NCBI RefSeq assembly: GCF_028288185.1
Contig: NZ_JAQBOF010000030.1
Span: 1 to 64,000, forward strand
Direction of reading: 5' to 3'
DNA from: Mucilaginibacter sp.
Lineage (GTDB): Bacteria > Bacteroidota > Bacteroidia > Sphingobacteriales > Sphingobacteriaceae
DNA: 64,000 nt
In this document: positions 52,929-60,716 of the stretch, in pieces
How positions within the stretch are numbered: the stretch's first letter is position 1
Layout of the letters: each line of letters begins with the position of its first letter
Position numbers and translations under genes: made by a program
Notes under the pieces: generated by a model
The model's database searches: none
Told to the model about the DNA's origin: nothing
Seen by the model: the letters and a program-made list of their open reading frames with translations, nothing else

Positions 52929-53977
52929 ACCTTCGAACTCCTACTCTTCAAATTCCATATCCTCTCGGCCTTACGCCCTATCAGCCAAAACGATGCGGCA
53001 AGTATGGCGAAGAAAACCGTTTTGTTAGTATTGTCCCAAAAGTACTCGAAGTATTTGGTGTAGATAAAAATGATCAAAAAAGTTATGCCAAACTCCCGCG
53101 ATATATCGTCCTTATTTTTTAATCCGAACAATAGGAAAGCGCCGGCTACGAACATGGATATTATCCCCCAATAATATAGGCTAATCTGTTTAATTTGATA
53201 CCACTTATCTAAATTACCATAATTGCCAAATATACTTAACAACCATAACGACATAAACAGGTACAACAAACCCACCACATAAGTATGCTCCCAAAAATAA
53301 GCGAACCATTTACGGTTACGCAACACCGCGCAGGCACTAACCAACACCAAGCCGAACAGCACAAAACGCAACGGGTAATTCATTCCCAAAAAATAATCCG
53401 TCCAGTGTGTTTGGAAACCGGTTTCTGTACCGAACCAGCTGCCTAGTGAGATTAAAGCGAATAGCCATATCAGTCTGGAGTTCATCCGCCAGCCTAAAAA
53501 ACCATATACAAAAACCGATAATAAGAACAGTAACGAATAATGCCCTGATCCTCTATCCAGCGTTTTGCCCAGGTAGGCTATACAACAGGCGGTAAACAAT
53601 ATGCCGGTAAATATTACGGCCTCATTACTGAATATTTTTTCGGGATAAAGCCTTTCCCTGCGCCTACCCCAATAAAACAGGAAGACAGCTAATACAGCCG
53701 AACAAATGCTAATGATAATATCAGGCGTATAGTATAAATGCTTGAGCCAGTTAACCACCACATCATTAACTATCAGGAACGCGAATGATGCCCCGCCGCA
53801 GATGAGCGCCACCCAAAACGAATATTTAGCCAGCCGCATCCAGTCAAACCCTTTAACCTCGTACGAGTCGCGGAGTTTCCCGGCTTGCTCATTGCTAAGC
53901 AAACCTTCCTTTTCCCAATGGGTAATGGTTTCGTTTAGAAATTCGCTTTCGGATTTGTCTATGTTGAGTTTGTTCAT
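52925..53977 (-). CDS. DUF2157-like membrane protein
   Basis: 350 residues. A soluble N-terminal segment (about 1-45: W-E-K-E-G-L-L-S-N-E-Q-A-G-K-L-R-D-S-Y) resembles the DUF2157 start, followed by ten or so hydrophobic helices. The function of the family is unknown. It ends in the overlap with the LysE gene and starts next to a word-repeat spacer before ribF. Confidence 0.75.
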   Translation of the reverse strand: MNKLNIDKSESEFLNETITHWEKEGLLSNEQAGKLRDSYEVKGFDWMRLAKYSFWVALICGGASFAFLIVNDVVVNWLKHLYYTPDIIISICSAVLAVFLFYWGRRRERLYPEKIFSNEAVIFTGILFTACCIAYLGKTLDRGSGHYSLLFLLSVFVYGFLGWRMNSRLIWLFALISLGSWFGTETGFQTHWTDYFLGMNYPLRFVLFGLVLVSACAVLRNRKWFAYFWEHTYVVGLLYLFMSLWLLSIFGNYGNLDKWYQIKQISLYYWGIISMFVAGAFLLFGLKNKDDISREFGITFLIIFIYTKYFEYFWDNTNKTVFFAILAASFWLIGRKAERIWNLKSRSSKV

Positions 53978-54110
53978 TGGCTCACTAGTTCATTAGTTCA
54001 TTGGGCACTTCTAACGGATACCAAAGCTATCAATTTTAGTTCCACAATTAACGACAGGTACAACGTAATCCACCAATGAACTACTGAACTAATCAACCAA
54101 TAAACTGATT
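53978..54110. repeat. Word-repeat inverted arms (TTCATTAG/CTAATGAA words)
   Basis: The left arm (about 53979-54006: CACTAGTTCATTAGTTCATT) and right arm (about 54070-54110: CCAATGAACTACTGAACTAA) are complementary word arrays. The right arm contains the ribF stop codon (54089-54091). The element separates the DUF2157-like gene from ribF. Confidence 0.72.
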
Positions 54111-55018
54111 ACCTCTTCCTTATCTTTAGCTATCTGTAGCTTCAATTCGTCCAGTCCGTTAAATTTTACATCGCCCCGCACAAAGTGATGAAACTCCATA
54201 CGGATCGTTTCGTTGTAAATCTCTTTATCAAAATCAAACAGGTTAACCTCGATATTACGCACCATGCCGTTAATGGTGGGGCGACTGCCAATATAGCCCA
54301 TGCCGTTATATTCACTGCCGTTATGCTGCACTTTAACAGCGAAGATACCGTCGGCGGGGATAAGCTTATATTTTTCTTCAACCTGGATGTTGGCCGTAGG
54401 ATATCCAATCTGCCGGCCAATCTGGTCGCCGCGAATTACTTTGCCGGTAATAAAAAATGGATAACCTAGAAATTCATTAGCCAATTTAATATTGTTGCTT
54501 AGTAAAGCCTCGCGTATACGGGTTGAGCTTACAGCTACTTCGTTAATATCCTGCTCGGGTATCTCCACAACTTCAAAACCATACACCGGTGCCAGGTGCA
54601 GCAGATCATTCAAATCACCACGGCGATCCTTGCCGAAACGATGATCATACCCAATTACAATTTTTTTAGTACCGATCTTATTCACCAATACATCGCGGAT
54701 ATAATCCTCGGGGCTTTGATTAGAAAAATCGCGGGAGAAGGGCGTGATGATTAGATGATCTACACCTAATTGTTCCAGCAATTCGGCTTTTTCATCAATG
54801 GTAGTAATCAGTTTTATGCTTTCATCCTCGGGATGTAAGATCATCCTCGGATGCGGAAAAAAAGTTAGTATAACAGTTTCACCACCGGTAGCATCGGCCA
54901 GTTCTTTTATGCCCGATATTATTTTGCGATGGCCAAGATGTACCCCGTCAAAAGTACCGATGGTAACCACTGCATTTTTTACAGGTTTAAATTCATCTAT
55001 ATGATGGTATGTTTTCAT
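54089..55018 (-). CDS. ribF: Bifunctional riboflavin kinase/FAD synthetase
   Basis: 309 residues. The N-terminal FAD synthetase half has G-T-F-D-G-V-H-L-G-H-R-K and G-Y-D-H-R-F-G-K-D-R; the C-terminal flavokinase half has G-R-Q-I-G-Y-P-T-A-N-I and E-V-N-L-F-D-F. It makes FMN, then FAD. It follows truB on the minus strand, the usual pair. Its last codons overlap the word-repeat arm. Confidence 0.96.
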   Translation of the reverse strand: MKTYHHIDEFKPVKNAVVTIGTFDGVHLGHRKIISGIKELADATGGETVILTFFPHPRMILHPEDESIKLITTIDEKAELLEQLGVDHLIITPFSRDFSNQSPEDYIRDVLVNKIGTKKIVIGYDHRFGKDRRGDLNDLLHLAPVYGFEVVEIPEQDINEVAVSSTRIREALLSNNIKLANEFLGYPFFITGKVIRGDQIGRQIGYPTANIQVEEKYKLIPADGIFAVKVQHNGSEYNGMGYIGSRPTINGMVRNIEVNLFDFDKEIYNETIRMEFHHFVRGDVKFNGLDELKLQIAKDKEEVISLLVD

Positions 55019-55090
55019 GTCGGATGTTCAATGTCGGATTTATGATGAAAAAATATTCACTCATTCAAAAATCACTCATTCACTCATTAC
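55019..55090. repeat. Word-repeat spacer (GTCGGAT and GAGTGAAT words)
   Basis: From the ribF start side come ATGTCGGATGTTCAATGTCGG words, then TTCACTCATTCAAAAATCAC and CACTCATT words. The final codons of truB (M-S-E-stop, minus strand) are spelled by the GAGTGAAT word. Confidence 0.72.
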
Positions 55091-55807
55091 TTTATTTGCC
55101 TTTATTACATCAACAAGTTCCATCACCTCCCAGGCATCTTTTAAATTAAAATTGCCGCTGCGGGTACGGGTTAGTTTTGAAAGATAAGCTCCATTATTGA
55201 GCGCCTTACCAAAATCATTAACCAATGAACGTATATAAGTCCCCTTGCTGCATACTACCTTAAAATCGACTTCGGGCAGTTCAATACGGGTTATCTCAAA
55301 TTCGCTTATGGTTACGCTACGTAAACGCAGTTCTACTTCCTCGCCGCGGCGGGCTTTTTCGTATAGCCGCTCGCCATCAATTTTTATGGCCGAGTGCGCG
55401 GGTGGGTATTGCTGTATGTCGCCGGTAAATTGTTTGCAGGCATTACGTATCTGCTCATCGGTTAGGTTGCTTGTGTCAAACGTTTCTTCAACCGCCGTTT
55501 CCATATCGTATGATCGTGTTGTAGCGCCCAACACCATGGTACCTGTATATTCTTTTTCTTCGGCTTGGAAGGTATCTATCTGTTTGGTCATTTTGCCGGT
55601 GCAGATAATTAACAATCCCGTAGCCAGCGGATCAAGCGTGCCGGCGTGGCCCACCTTTAGTTTTAACGGTTTAAAAGAATTACGCAGCTTACCTACCACA
55701 TCAAAGCTAGTCCATTGATAAGGCTTGTTAACCAGCAATAGCTCACCGGCGGCAAAATCATATTCTTTACTTTTTGGTAGTGTAGTATCCAAGGTATTTA
55801 TGTCCAT
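55076..55807 (-). CDS. truB: tRNA pseudouridine(55) synthase TruB
   Basis: About 243 residues from the ATG at 55807; the longer start is a TTG inside the promoter box. The catalytic block G-H-A-G-T-L-D-P-L-A-T-G-L-L is exact, with Asp as nucleophile. K-P-Y-Q-W-T-S-F-D-V-V and Y-P-P-A-H-S-A-I-K follow, then Y-I-R-S-L-V-N-D-F-G. It makes pseudouridine 55 in the T-loop of tRNAs. The last four codons come from a word repeat. It usually neighbours uppP; here the TetR-MFS-ECF cassette lies between them. Confidence 0.96.
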   Translation of the reverse strand: MDINTLDTTLPKSKEYDFAAGELLLVNKPYQWTSFDVVGKLRNSFKPLKLKVGHAGTLDPLATGLLIICTGKMTKQIDTFQAEEKEYTGTMVLGATTRSYDMETAVEETFDTSNLTDEQIRNACKQFTGDIQQYPPAHSAIKIDGERLYEKARRGEEVELRLRSVTISEFEITRIELPEVDFKVVCSKGTYIRSLVNDFGKALNNGAYLSKLTRTRSGNFNLKDAWEVMELVDVIKANKVMSE

Positions 55808-55813
55808 GTAGTG

Positions 55814-55821
55814 CAAAGGTA
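55814..55821 (-). promoter_or_regulatory. -7 promoter box of truB
   Basis: On the minus strand TACCTTTG matches TAnnTTTG, with six bases (CACTAC) to the ATG at 55807. The message should have almost no leader. Confidence 0.5.
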
Positions 55822-55893
55822 ACTAAGATTTTTCACCTAGTCTCATCTTAAAAATCATAGTCATTTTATTACAAATAAAAAACACTTTATTAA

Positions 55894-55907
55894 ATACCGA
55901 TTGGTAT
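55894..55907. promoter_or_regulatory. Probable TetR operator, copy 1 (overlaps tetR -7 box)
   Basis: ATACCGATTGGTAT is an imperfect palindrome matching two further copies at 56526-56549 and 56609-56622. It overlaps the TATATTTG -7 box (55905-55912) of the TetR gene, which starts with GTG at 55917. A repressor bound here would block its own transcription. Confidence 0.78.
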
Positions 55908-55916
55908 ATTTGCACT

Positions 55917-56513
55917 GTGAATAAAGAATTATCAAAAGCAGAACGTACACGTCAGTTCATTATTGAATCTACCGCGGTAGTATTTAATAAGAAAGGTTAT
56001 GCGGGTACATCTTTGGCTGATCTGACCGAGGCTACCGGCCTTACCAAGGGCAGCATCTATGGTAATTTTGAAAATAAAGAAGATGTGGCCCTGGCGGTAT
56101 TTGATTACAACGCCTGCCGTACTGCCGATTTGGTAGACCAACACATGGCACAGGCCAATACCTTTTACGATAAACTAATGGTTTATACCAAAGTTTACAG
56201 TAGCGAAACTTTAGCAGCACGGGGCGGCTGCGCTATATTGAACACCGCTGTAGAAGCTGATGATACCAACGATCTTTTAAAAAACAAAGCCGCTAAAGCA
56301 GTATTAAAGTGGAAAAAGAAAATTATTGACCTGATAGAAGGTGGAATAGCCGCCGGCGAATTTAAAGCTGATGTGAATGTAAGCCAGACAGCTATAAGTA
56401 TAGTCGCTTTAATTGAAGGTGGCATTATGATAGGCAAAGTTACCGGCAACCCCGCAAATTTAGAACAGGTATTAAAAACGGTCGAGCTATTGATCAACCA
56501 ATTGAAGGCATAA
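55917..56513 (+). CDS. TetR/AcrR family transcriptional repressor
   Basis: 198 residues starting at GTG 55917, only five bases after the -7 box. The N-terminal HTH has F-N-K-K-G-Y-A-G-T-S-L-A-D-L-T-E-A-T-G, then K-G-S-I-Y-G-N-F-E-N-K-E-D, the family signature. The C-terminal half is helical (ligand-binding and dimerisation). Palindromes of the same type flank the gene and lie before the downstream efflux pump, so it most likely represses itself and the pump until an inducer binds. Confidence 0.93.
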   Translation: MNKELSKAERTRQFIIESTAVVFNKKGYAGTSLADLTEATGLTKGSIYGNFENKEDVALAVFDYNACRTADLVDQHMAQANTFYDKLMVYTKVYSSETLAARGGCAILNTAVEADDTNDLLKNKAAKAVLKWKKKIIDLIEGGIAAGEFKADVNVSQTAISIVALIEGGIMIGKVTGNPANLEQVLKTVELLINQLKA

Positions 56514-56525
56514 AAAATTTGACAT

Positions 56526-56549
56526 AAAATATACCAATTGGTATATTTT
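56526..56549. promoter_or_regulatory. Probable TetR operator, copy 2 (perfect 24-bp palindrome)
   Basis: Two 12-base arms, AAAATATACCAA and TTGGTATATTTT, are exactly complementary. It shares the ATACC-N4-GGTAT core with copies 1 and 3 and lies just after the TetR stop codon. Confidence 0.8.
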
Positions 56550-56608
56550 ATAATTTAATATTGTATCGCGAAAGAGAATAAAAAAATAGCAAACACATAA
56601 TACAAAAT

Positions 56609-56622
56609 ATACCGATTGGTAT
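56609..56622. promoter_or_regulatory. Probable TetR operator, copy 3 (before efflux pump)
   Basis: ATACCGATTGGTAT, identical to copy 1, lies 11 bases before the pump ATG at 56634. Binding here would block transcription initiation or elongation of the pump gene. Confidence 0.8.
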
Positions 56623-56633
56623 AAAATAGAATA

Positions 56634-58181
56634 ATGAGCCCGCTAAAAAGACAACTACTAATAATAACCGTGATCTGCGCCGCCATAATGGAGCTAATTG
56701 ATACATCCATTGTAAACGTTGCCCTATCGTATATGAGCGGTAACCTGGGCTCAACGCTGGAAGATACTGCCTGGGTAATTACCTCATACGCCATAGCCAA
56801 CGTTATCATCATCCCTATGACCAGCTTTTTAAGCAGCAAGCTTGGCCGCCGTAATTATTATATCGGTTCTATTATACTGTTTACCATCTGCTCGTTTATG
56901 TGCGGCAATGCATCGGGTATTACAGAACTGGTGTTATTTAGGTTTTTACAAGGCTTGGGGGGCGGGGCATTATTGTCGGTATCAGCCGCTATTGTTTATG
57001 AACAGTTCCCTAAAGAAAAAGTTGGCGTTGCCAGCGCTTTGTTTGGTATAGGTGTATTTATTGGCCCAACCATTGGCCCTACCCTGGGCGGTTATATTAC
57101 CGAAAATTTCTCGTGGCCATGGATCTTTTATATCAACATCCCCATAGGCATTTTGGCAGCTACCTCTTGTTATTTTTTATTAGCCGAGCCAACTATAAAA
57201 AGTAAAGCCGGCCGTATAGACTGGACAGGCATTATCCTGCTCATCGCGGGGATAGGCTCATTGCAAACCGTGTTAGAACGTGGCCAAACCGAGGATTGGT
57301 TTGCCAAAGGCTACATCCTTGCATTAACCATCATCGCCATGTTAAGCTTAACCGCTTTTGTGATATGGGAGTTGCATACCGATAACCCGGTAGTAGATCT
57401 GCGGGTGCTTAAAAGTAAATCATTAAGCGTTGCCGCCATTTTAACTTTTATAACCGGTGTAGGTATGTTTACCTCAATATTTTTAACCCCGGTAATAGCA
57501 CAAAGATTATTAGGCTTTACCCCAACTGAAACAGGGCTGTTATTATTACCCGGGGCTATCATCGCCGTGTTCGCGTTAATATGTACCGGCAAGATGCTGC
57601 AGAGCGGCGTGTCGCCGGTGCTGGTTATTTTGATAGGCTTTATCAGTTTCATCTTTTTTAACTGGTCTATGTCTCAAATAACTTTAGAGACATCGGCATC
57701 TTACATTACAACACGGTTAATATTTAGAGCGTTAGGTATGGCACTGTTAACTGTGCCGCTAAGTTCATTGGCTGTTTCATCGTTACCGGCAAAAGATATG
57801 CCGCAAGGTACGGCGTTAAACAATATGATGCGACAATTGGGCGGTTCGTTCGGCATCTCTATTATCACCACTTATTCAACCCGCAGAACTGCCTTGCATC
57901 GGGTAGACCTGATAAGCAATATTACTGATGGTAACCCCCTGGTAACGCAACGCATAAACAATTTTACCGGCTACTTTCAGCAAAAAGGAAGCGGGTTAAT
58001 AGACGCGCACCAAAAAGCTATGAAAATGATAGACCTGTCGGTAGTTAAGCAATCAACCCTGCTAAGCTATGTAGATTCTTATCTTTTAATAGGATTGCTT
58101 TTTGCCCTGGCCCTCCCCCTGTTATTACTGGTGTTAAAACGAAAAACAGGGCCGGTCAAACTAGTATTGAATGATCATTAA
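56634..58181 (+). CDS. DHA2 family drug efflux MFS transporter (EmrB/QacA type)
   Basis: 515 residues with 14 predicted helices, typical of DHA2 pumps. Motifs: E-L-I-D-T-S-I-V-N-V-A-L near helix 1, then L-S-S-K-L-G-R-R-N-Y-Y (motif A), and R-F-L-Q-G-L-G-G-G-A-L-L, followed by G-I-G-V-F-I-G-P-T-I-G-P-T-L-G-G-Y (antiporter motif C). It exports lipophilic drugs or other cations using the proton gradient. No EmrA-type partner gene is adjacent. It is under the probable TetR operator. Confidence 0.94.
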   Translation: MSPLKRQLLIITVICAAIMELIDTSIVNVALSYMSGNLGSTLEDTAWVITSYAIANVIIIPMTSFLSSKLGRRNYYIGSIILFTICSFMCGNASGITELVLFRFLQGLGGGALLSVSAAIVYEQFPKEKVGVASALFGIGVFIGPTIGPTLGGYITENFSWPWIFYINIPIGILAATSCYFLLAEPTIKSKAGRIDWTGIILLIAGIGSLQTVLERGQTEDWFAKGYILALTIIAMLSLTAFVIWELHTDNPVVDLRVLKSKSLSVAAILTFITGVGMFTSIFLTPVIAQRLLGFTPTETGLLLLPGAIIAVFALICTGKMLQSGVSPVLVILIGFISFIFFNWSMSQITLETSASYITTRLIFRALGMALLTVPLSSLAVSSLPAKDMPQGTALNNMMRQLGGSFGISIITTYSTRRTALHRVDLISNITDGNPLVTQRINNFTGYFQQKGSGLIDAHQKAMKMIDLSVVKQSTLLSYVDSYLLIGLLFALALPLLLLVLKRKTGPVKLVLNDH

Positions 58182-58212
58182 AATTTTATAACAATTTAAA
58201 ATAAACAACAAA

Positions 58213-58941
58213 ATGAATATTACAAACAAAACAGTGCTGATAACCGGTGGGGGATCTGGCATAGGCTTAGAAATAGCCAAACAATTAAGTGCAAAAAACA
58301 ATAAGGTAATCATAACCGGCCGCACGGCGGATAAACTGCAAAAAGCTGCCGAAGGATTAGCTAACGTAACCGCTATTGCAACCGATGTGACTAATGCAGA
58401 TAATGTAAAGCAATTAGTAGCCACCATTAAATCAGATTTTGGCGGATTGGATATCCTGATCAATAATGCGGGCCACACTTACGTTTATAACCTGGATGCA
58501 AGCGCAAACGCTGCCGAAAAAGCCCGGGAAGAATTTGACACCAACTTTTTTTCGATCTTAAATTTAACAGAACAATTATTGCCAGCCTTAACTGCATCGC
58601 CGGAAGCTGCTATTGTAAATGTTAGCTCTATATTGGCCCTTACGCCGCGCCACACTTTGCCAACTTACTCGGCCAGTAAAGCGGCGTTGCATTCATACAC
58701 GCAGGCTTTACGTTTCGCGTTGAAGGCTACCAACGTTAAAGTGTTTGAATTAATGCCGCCGTTGGTTAATACGGAGTTTTCTAAAGAGATAGGCGGCGAA
58801 AACGGCATACCACCAAGTACAGTTGCTGATGATTTGATCAACGCGTTTGAGAAAGACGAGTACGAGATACATGTAGGTAATACAGCTCATGTATATGGGT
58901 TATCGCCTGTTGATGCTTTTAAGATGGTTAATGAAGGATAA
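58213..58941 (+). CDS. Short-chain dehydrogenase/reductase (DltE-like)
   Basis: 242 residues, classical SDR. The cofactor motif is T-G-G-G-S-G-I-G (about 11-18), the structural N-N-A-G is present, and the catalytic Ser and Y-S-A-S-K (Y-x-x-x-K) are visible. It resembles the DltE-type oxidoreductases of many Bacteroidota. Its substrate is unknown. It follows the efflux pump by 31 bases on the same strand, so it is likely part of the TetR-controlled transcript. Confidence 0.9.
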   Translation: MNITNKTVLITGGGSGIGLEIAKQLSAKNNKVIITGRTADKLQKAAEGLANVTAIATDVTNADNVKQLVATIKSDFGGLDILINNAGHTYVYNLDASANAAEKAREEFDTNFFSILNLTEQLLPALTASPEAAIVNVSSILALTPRHTLPTYSASKAALHSYTQALRFALKATNVKVFELMPPLVNTEFSKEIGGENGIPPSTVADDLINAFEKDEYEIHVGNTAHVYGLSPVDAFKMVNEG

Positions 58942-59099
58942 AGGATGTCATCCAACTCTCTCCTTTGGCGGGGCTTTTAAGTATCGTCTTAGATTTTTTT
59001 GCTACCTTCATTTTATAGTTTATAAAAAAACATGTCGGCTTGTCCAATTTTAAAAAGATGGGTCGTCATTAGTTTTTTTAACCATTAAACTCAAATATC

Positions 59100-59444
59100 A
59101 TGAACGAATTCTTATTGATCTTTAGACGCGACGCCGGTTTTGACGCACAACTTACACCAGCACAAATGCAAGAAGTTACTAAGCCTTGGCAAGACTGGAT
59201 GGGTGGCCTTGCCGCCCAAAACAAATTAGCTAATAGCGGCGCACGCTTAGCAGTAGACGGCAAAGTAGTAAAGTCTGACGGTGTAATTACCAACGGCCCT
59301 TATGTAGAAGTTAAAGAAGCCCTGGGTGGTTTTATCATCATTCGCGCCGCCTCACTTGAAGAAGCTGCCGAACTATCCAAAGGGTGCCCAATATTATCTA
59401 CCGGCGGCAATGTTGAAGTGCGCCAAATTGTACCTATGCAATAA
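59100..59444 (+). CDS. YCII/DGPF family protein
   Basis: 114 residues, a YciI-like dimeric alpha-beta barrel with the features of the DGPF group: F-L-L-I-F-R near the start, then V-I-T-N-G-P-Y-V-E-V-K-E-A-L-G-G-F. Such proteins are known genomic partners of ECF42 sigma factors, and the next gene is one. The function of the DGPF group is unclear; a small-molecule enzyme is suspected. The stop is followed at once by a hairpin that reaches the sigma factor start codon. Confidence 0.9.
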   Translation: MNEFLLIFRRDAGFDAQLTPAQMQEVTKPWQDWMGGLAAQNKLANSGARLAVDGKVVKSDGVITNGPYVEVKEALGGFIIIRAASLEEAAELSKGCPILSTGGNVEVRQIVPMQ

Positions 59445-59453
59445 TAACTTTAA

Positions 59454-59483
59454 CGCCTCCCGCCCTGCGGGGGGCGCTTTTTT
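59454..59483 (+). terminator. Intrinsic terminator ending at the sigma factor ATG
   Basis: A 10-bp GC-rich stem (59454-59463 with 59467-59476, one T-G pair), loop CCT, then C and six T (59478-59483). The ATG of the sigma factor is the very next codon. The hairpin can terminate the YCII transcript and, in read-through RNA, would hide the translation start. Confidence 0.85.
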
Positions 59484-60716
59484 ATGCACCAGGATCAGCT
59501 TCTACCACATCTATACCGTACCGAATACCGCAAAATAATTGCCGTACTGGCCCGGCTATTTGGTTTTGAACATATACAAATTGCCGAAGATATTGCAAGC
59601 GATACGTTCCTCATGGCATCAGAAACCTGGGGCAAAAATAAACTGCCCGATAACCCCGCCGCATGGCTATATACCGTAGCCAAAAATAAGGCAAAGGACC
59701 ATTTAAAGCACAACGCCATTTTTACCAAAAAGGTAGCGCTTCATGTTAAAACAGAGCTTTCGCAGCAGCACGAGATTGAGATAGACCTATCCGAAGAAAA
59801 TATTAACGATAGCCAGTTGCAAATGATGTTTGCCATTTGCCAACCCATCATACCAACCGAAGCGCAGATAGGTTTGGCACTGCGTATTCTTTGCGGTTTT
59901 GGTATTGATGAAATTGCCGATGCTTTTTTATCTAACAAAGAAACTATTAACAAACGCTTATTCAGGGCGAAAGAAAAACTACGGGAGCATAATGTTAAAA
60001 TTGAGTTCCCGGATGCTAATGAAATAAATAAGCGACTGGAAACAGTATTGCTAACCCTGTACCTGTTGTTTAACGAAGGCTATTACTCCATAAGCGGCAA
60101 TACCAATTTGCGCAAGGACCTTTGCCTGGAAGCCATGCGGTTAAACCATTTGCTGATAGAAAATAAAGCTACCGATTTGCCTGCCGTTAATGCCCTCTTC
60201 TCGTTAATGTGTTTCCATGCCTCGCGGTTTGATGCCCGTATAGATAAGGATGGCGAAATGATAATTTATGACGAGCAGGACACCAGCCTTTGGAATGACG
60301 AACTGATATCACGAGGAACAAACTACCTCATCCGTGCATCGCGCGGCGAAGAGTTAACCCGTTACCATTTAGAGGCCGCCATCGCCTTTTGGCACACCCA
60401 AAAAGCCGACACCATAGAGAAATGGGAAAGCATACTGCAACTCTATAACAAATTACTGATACTGGAATATTCGCCCATGGCAGCGCTAAACCGCACTTAT
60501 GCTTTGGCTAAGGCTGACGGAAAAGAGGCAGCTATAATTGAGGCCGAAAAATTAACGCAATTAACCGATAGCCATTTATATCATTCTTTATTGGGATACC
60601 TGTATACCGGCGTTGATAACGAGATGGCATTGCAGCATTTGCATAGATCTTTAAAATTGGCTAAGACTATTGAGGAAAAGAATAGGATTAGGAAGAATAT
60701 AAAAGCTTTGGGGTAA
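59484..60716 (+). CDS. ECF42-like RNA polymerase sigma factor
   Basis: 410 residues. The N-terminal part is an ECF sigma: region 2 includes I-A-E-D-I-A-S-D-T-F-L and region 4 has F-G-I-D-E-I-A-D-A-F-L, then N-K-R-L-F-R-A-K-E-K-L-R. A C-terminal extension of about 220 residues (DUF6596 plus TPR-like helices, L-Y-L-L-F-N-E-G-Y-Y) is the hallmark of ECF42. Such factors are encoded beside DGPF proteins, as here, and lack an anti-sigma gene; control is thought to lie in the extension. Its ATG directly follows the terminator of the YCII gene. Confidence 0.92.
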   Translation: MHQDQLLPHLYRTEYRKIIAVLARLFGFEHIQIAEDIASDTFLMASETWGKNKLPDNPAAWLYTVAKNKAKDHLKHNAIFTKKVALHVKTELSQQHEIEIDLSEENINDSQLQMMFAICQPIIPTEAQIGLALRILCGFGIDEIADAFLSNKETINKRLFRAKEKLREHNVKIEFPDANEINKRLETVLLTLYLLFNEGYYSISGNTNLRKDLCLEAMRLNHLLIENKATDLPAVNALFSLMCFHASRFDARIDKDGEMIIYDEQDTSLWNDELISRGTNYLIRASRGEELTRYHLEAAIAFWHTQKADTIEKWESILQLYNKLLILEYSPMAALNRTYALAKADGKEAAIIEAEKLTQLTDSHLYHSLLGYLYTGVDNEMALQHLHRSLKLAKTIEEKNRIRKNIKALG

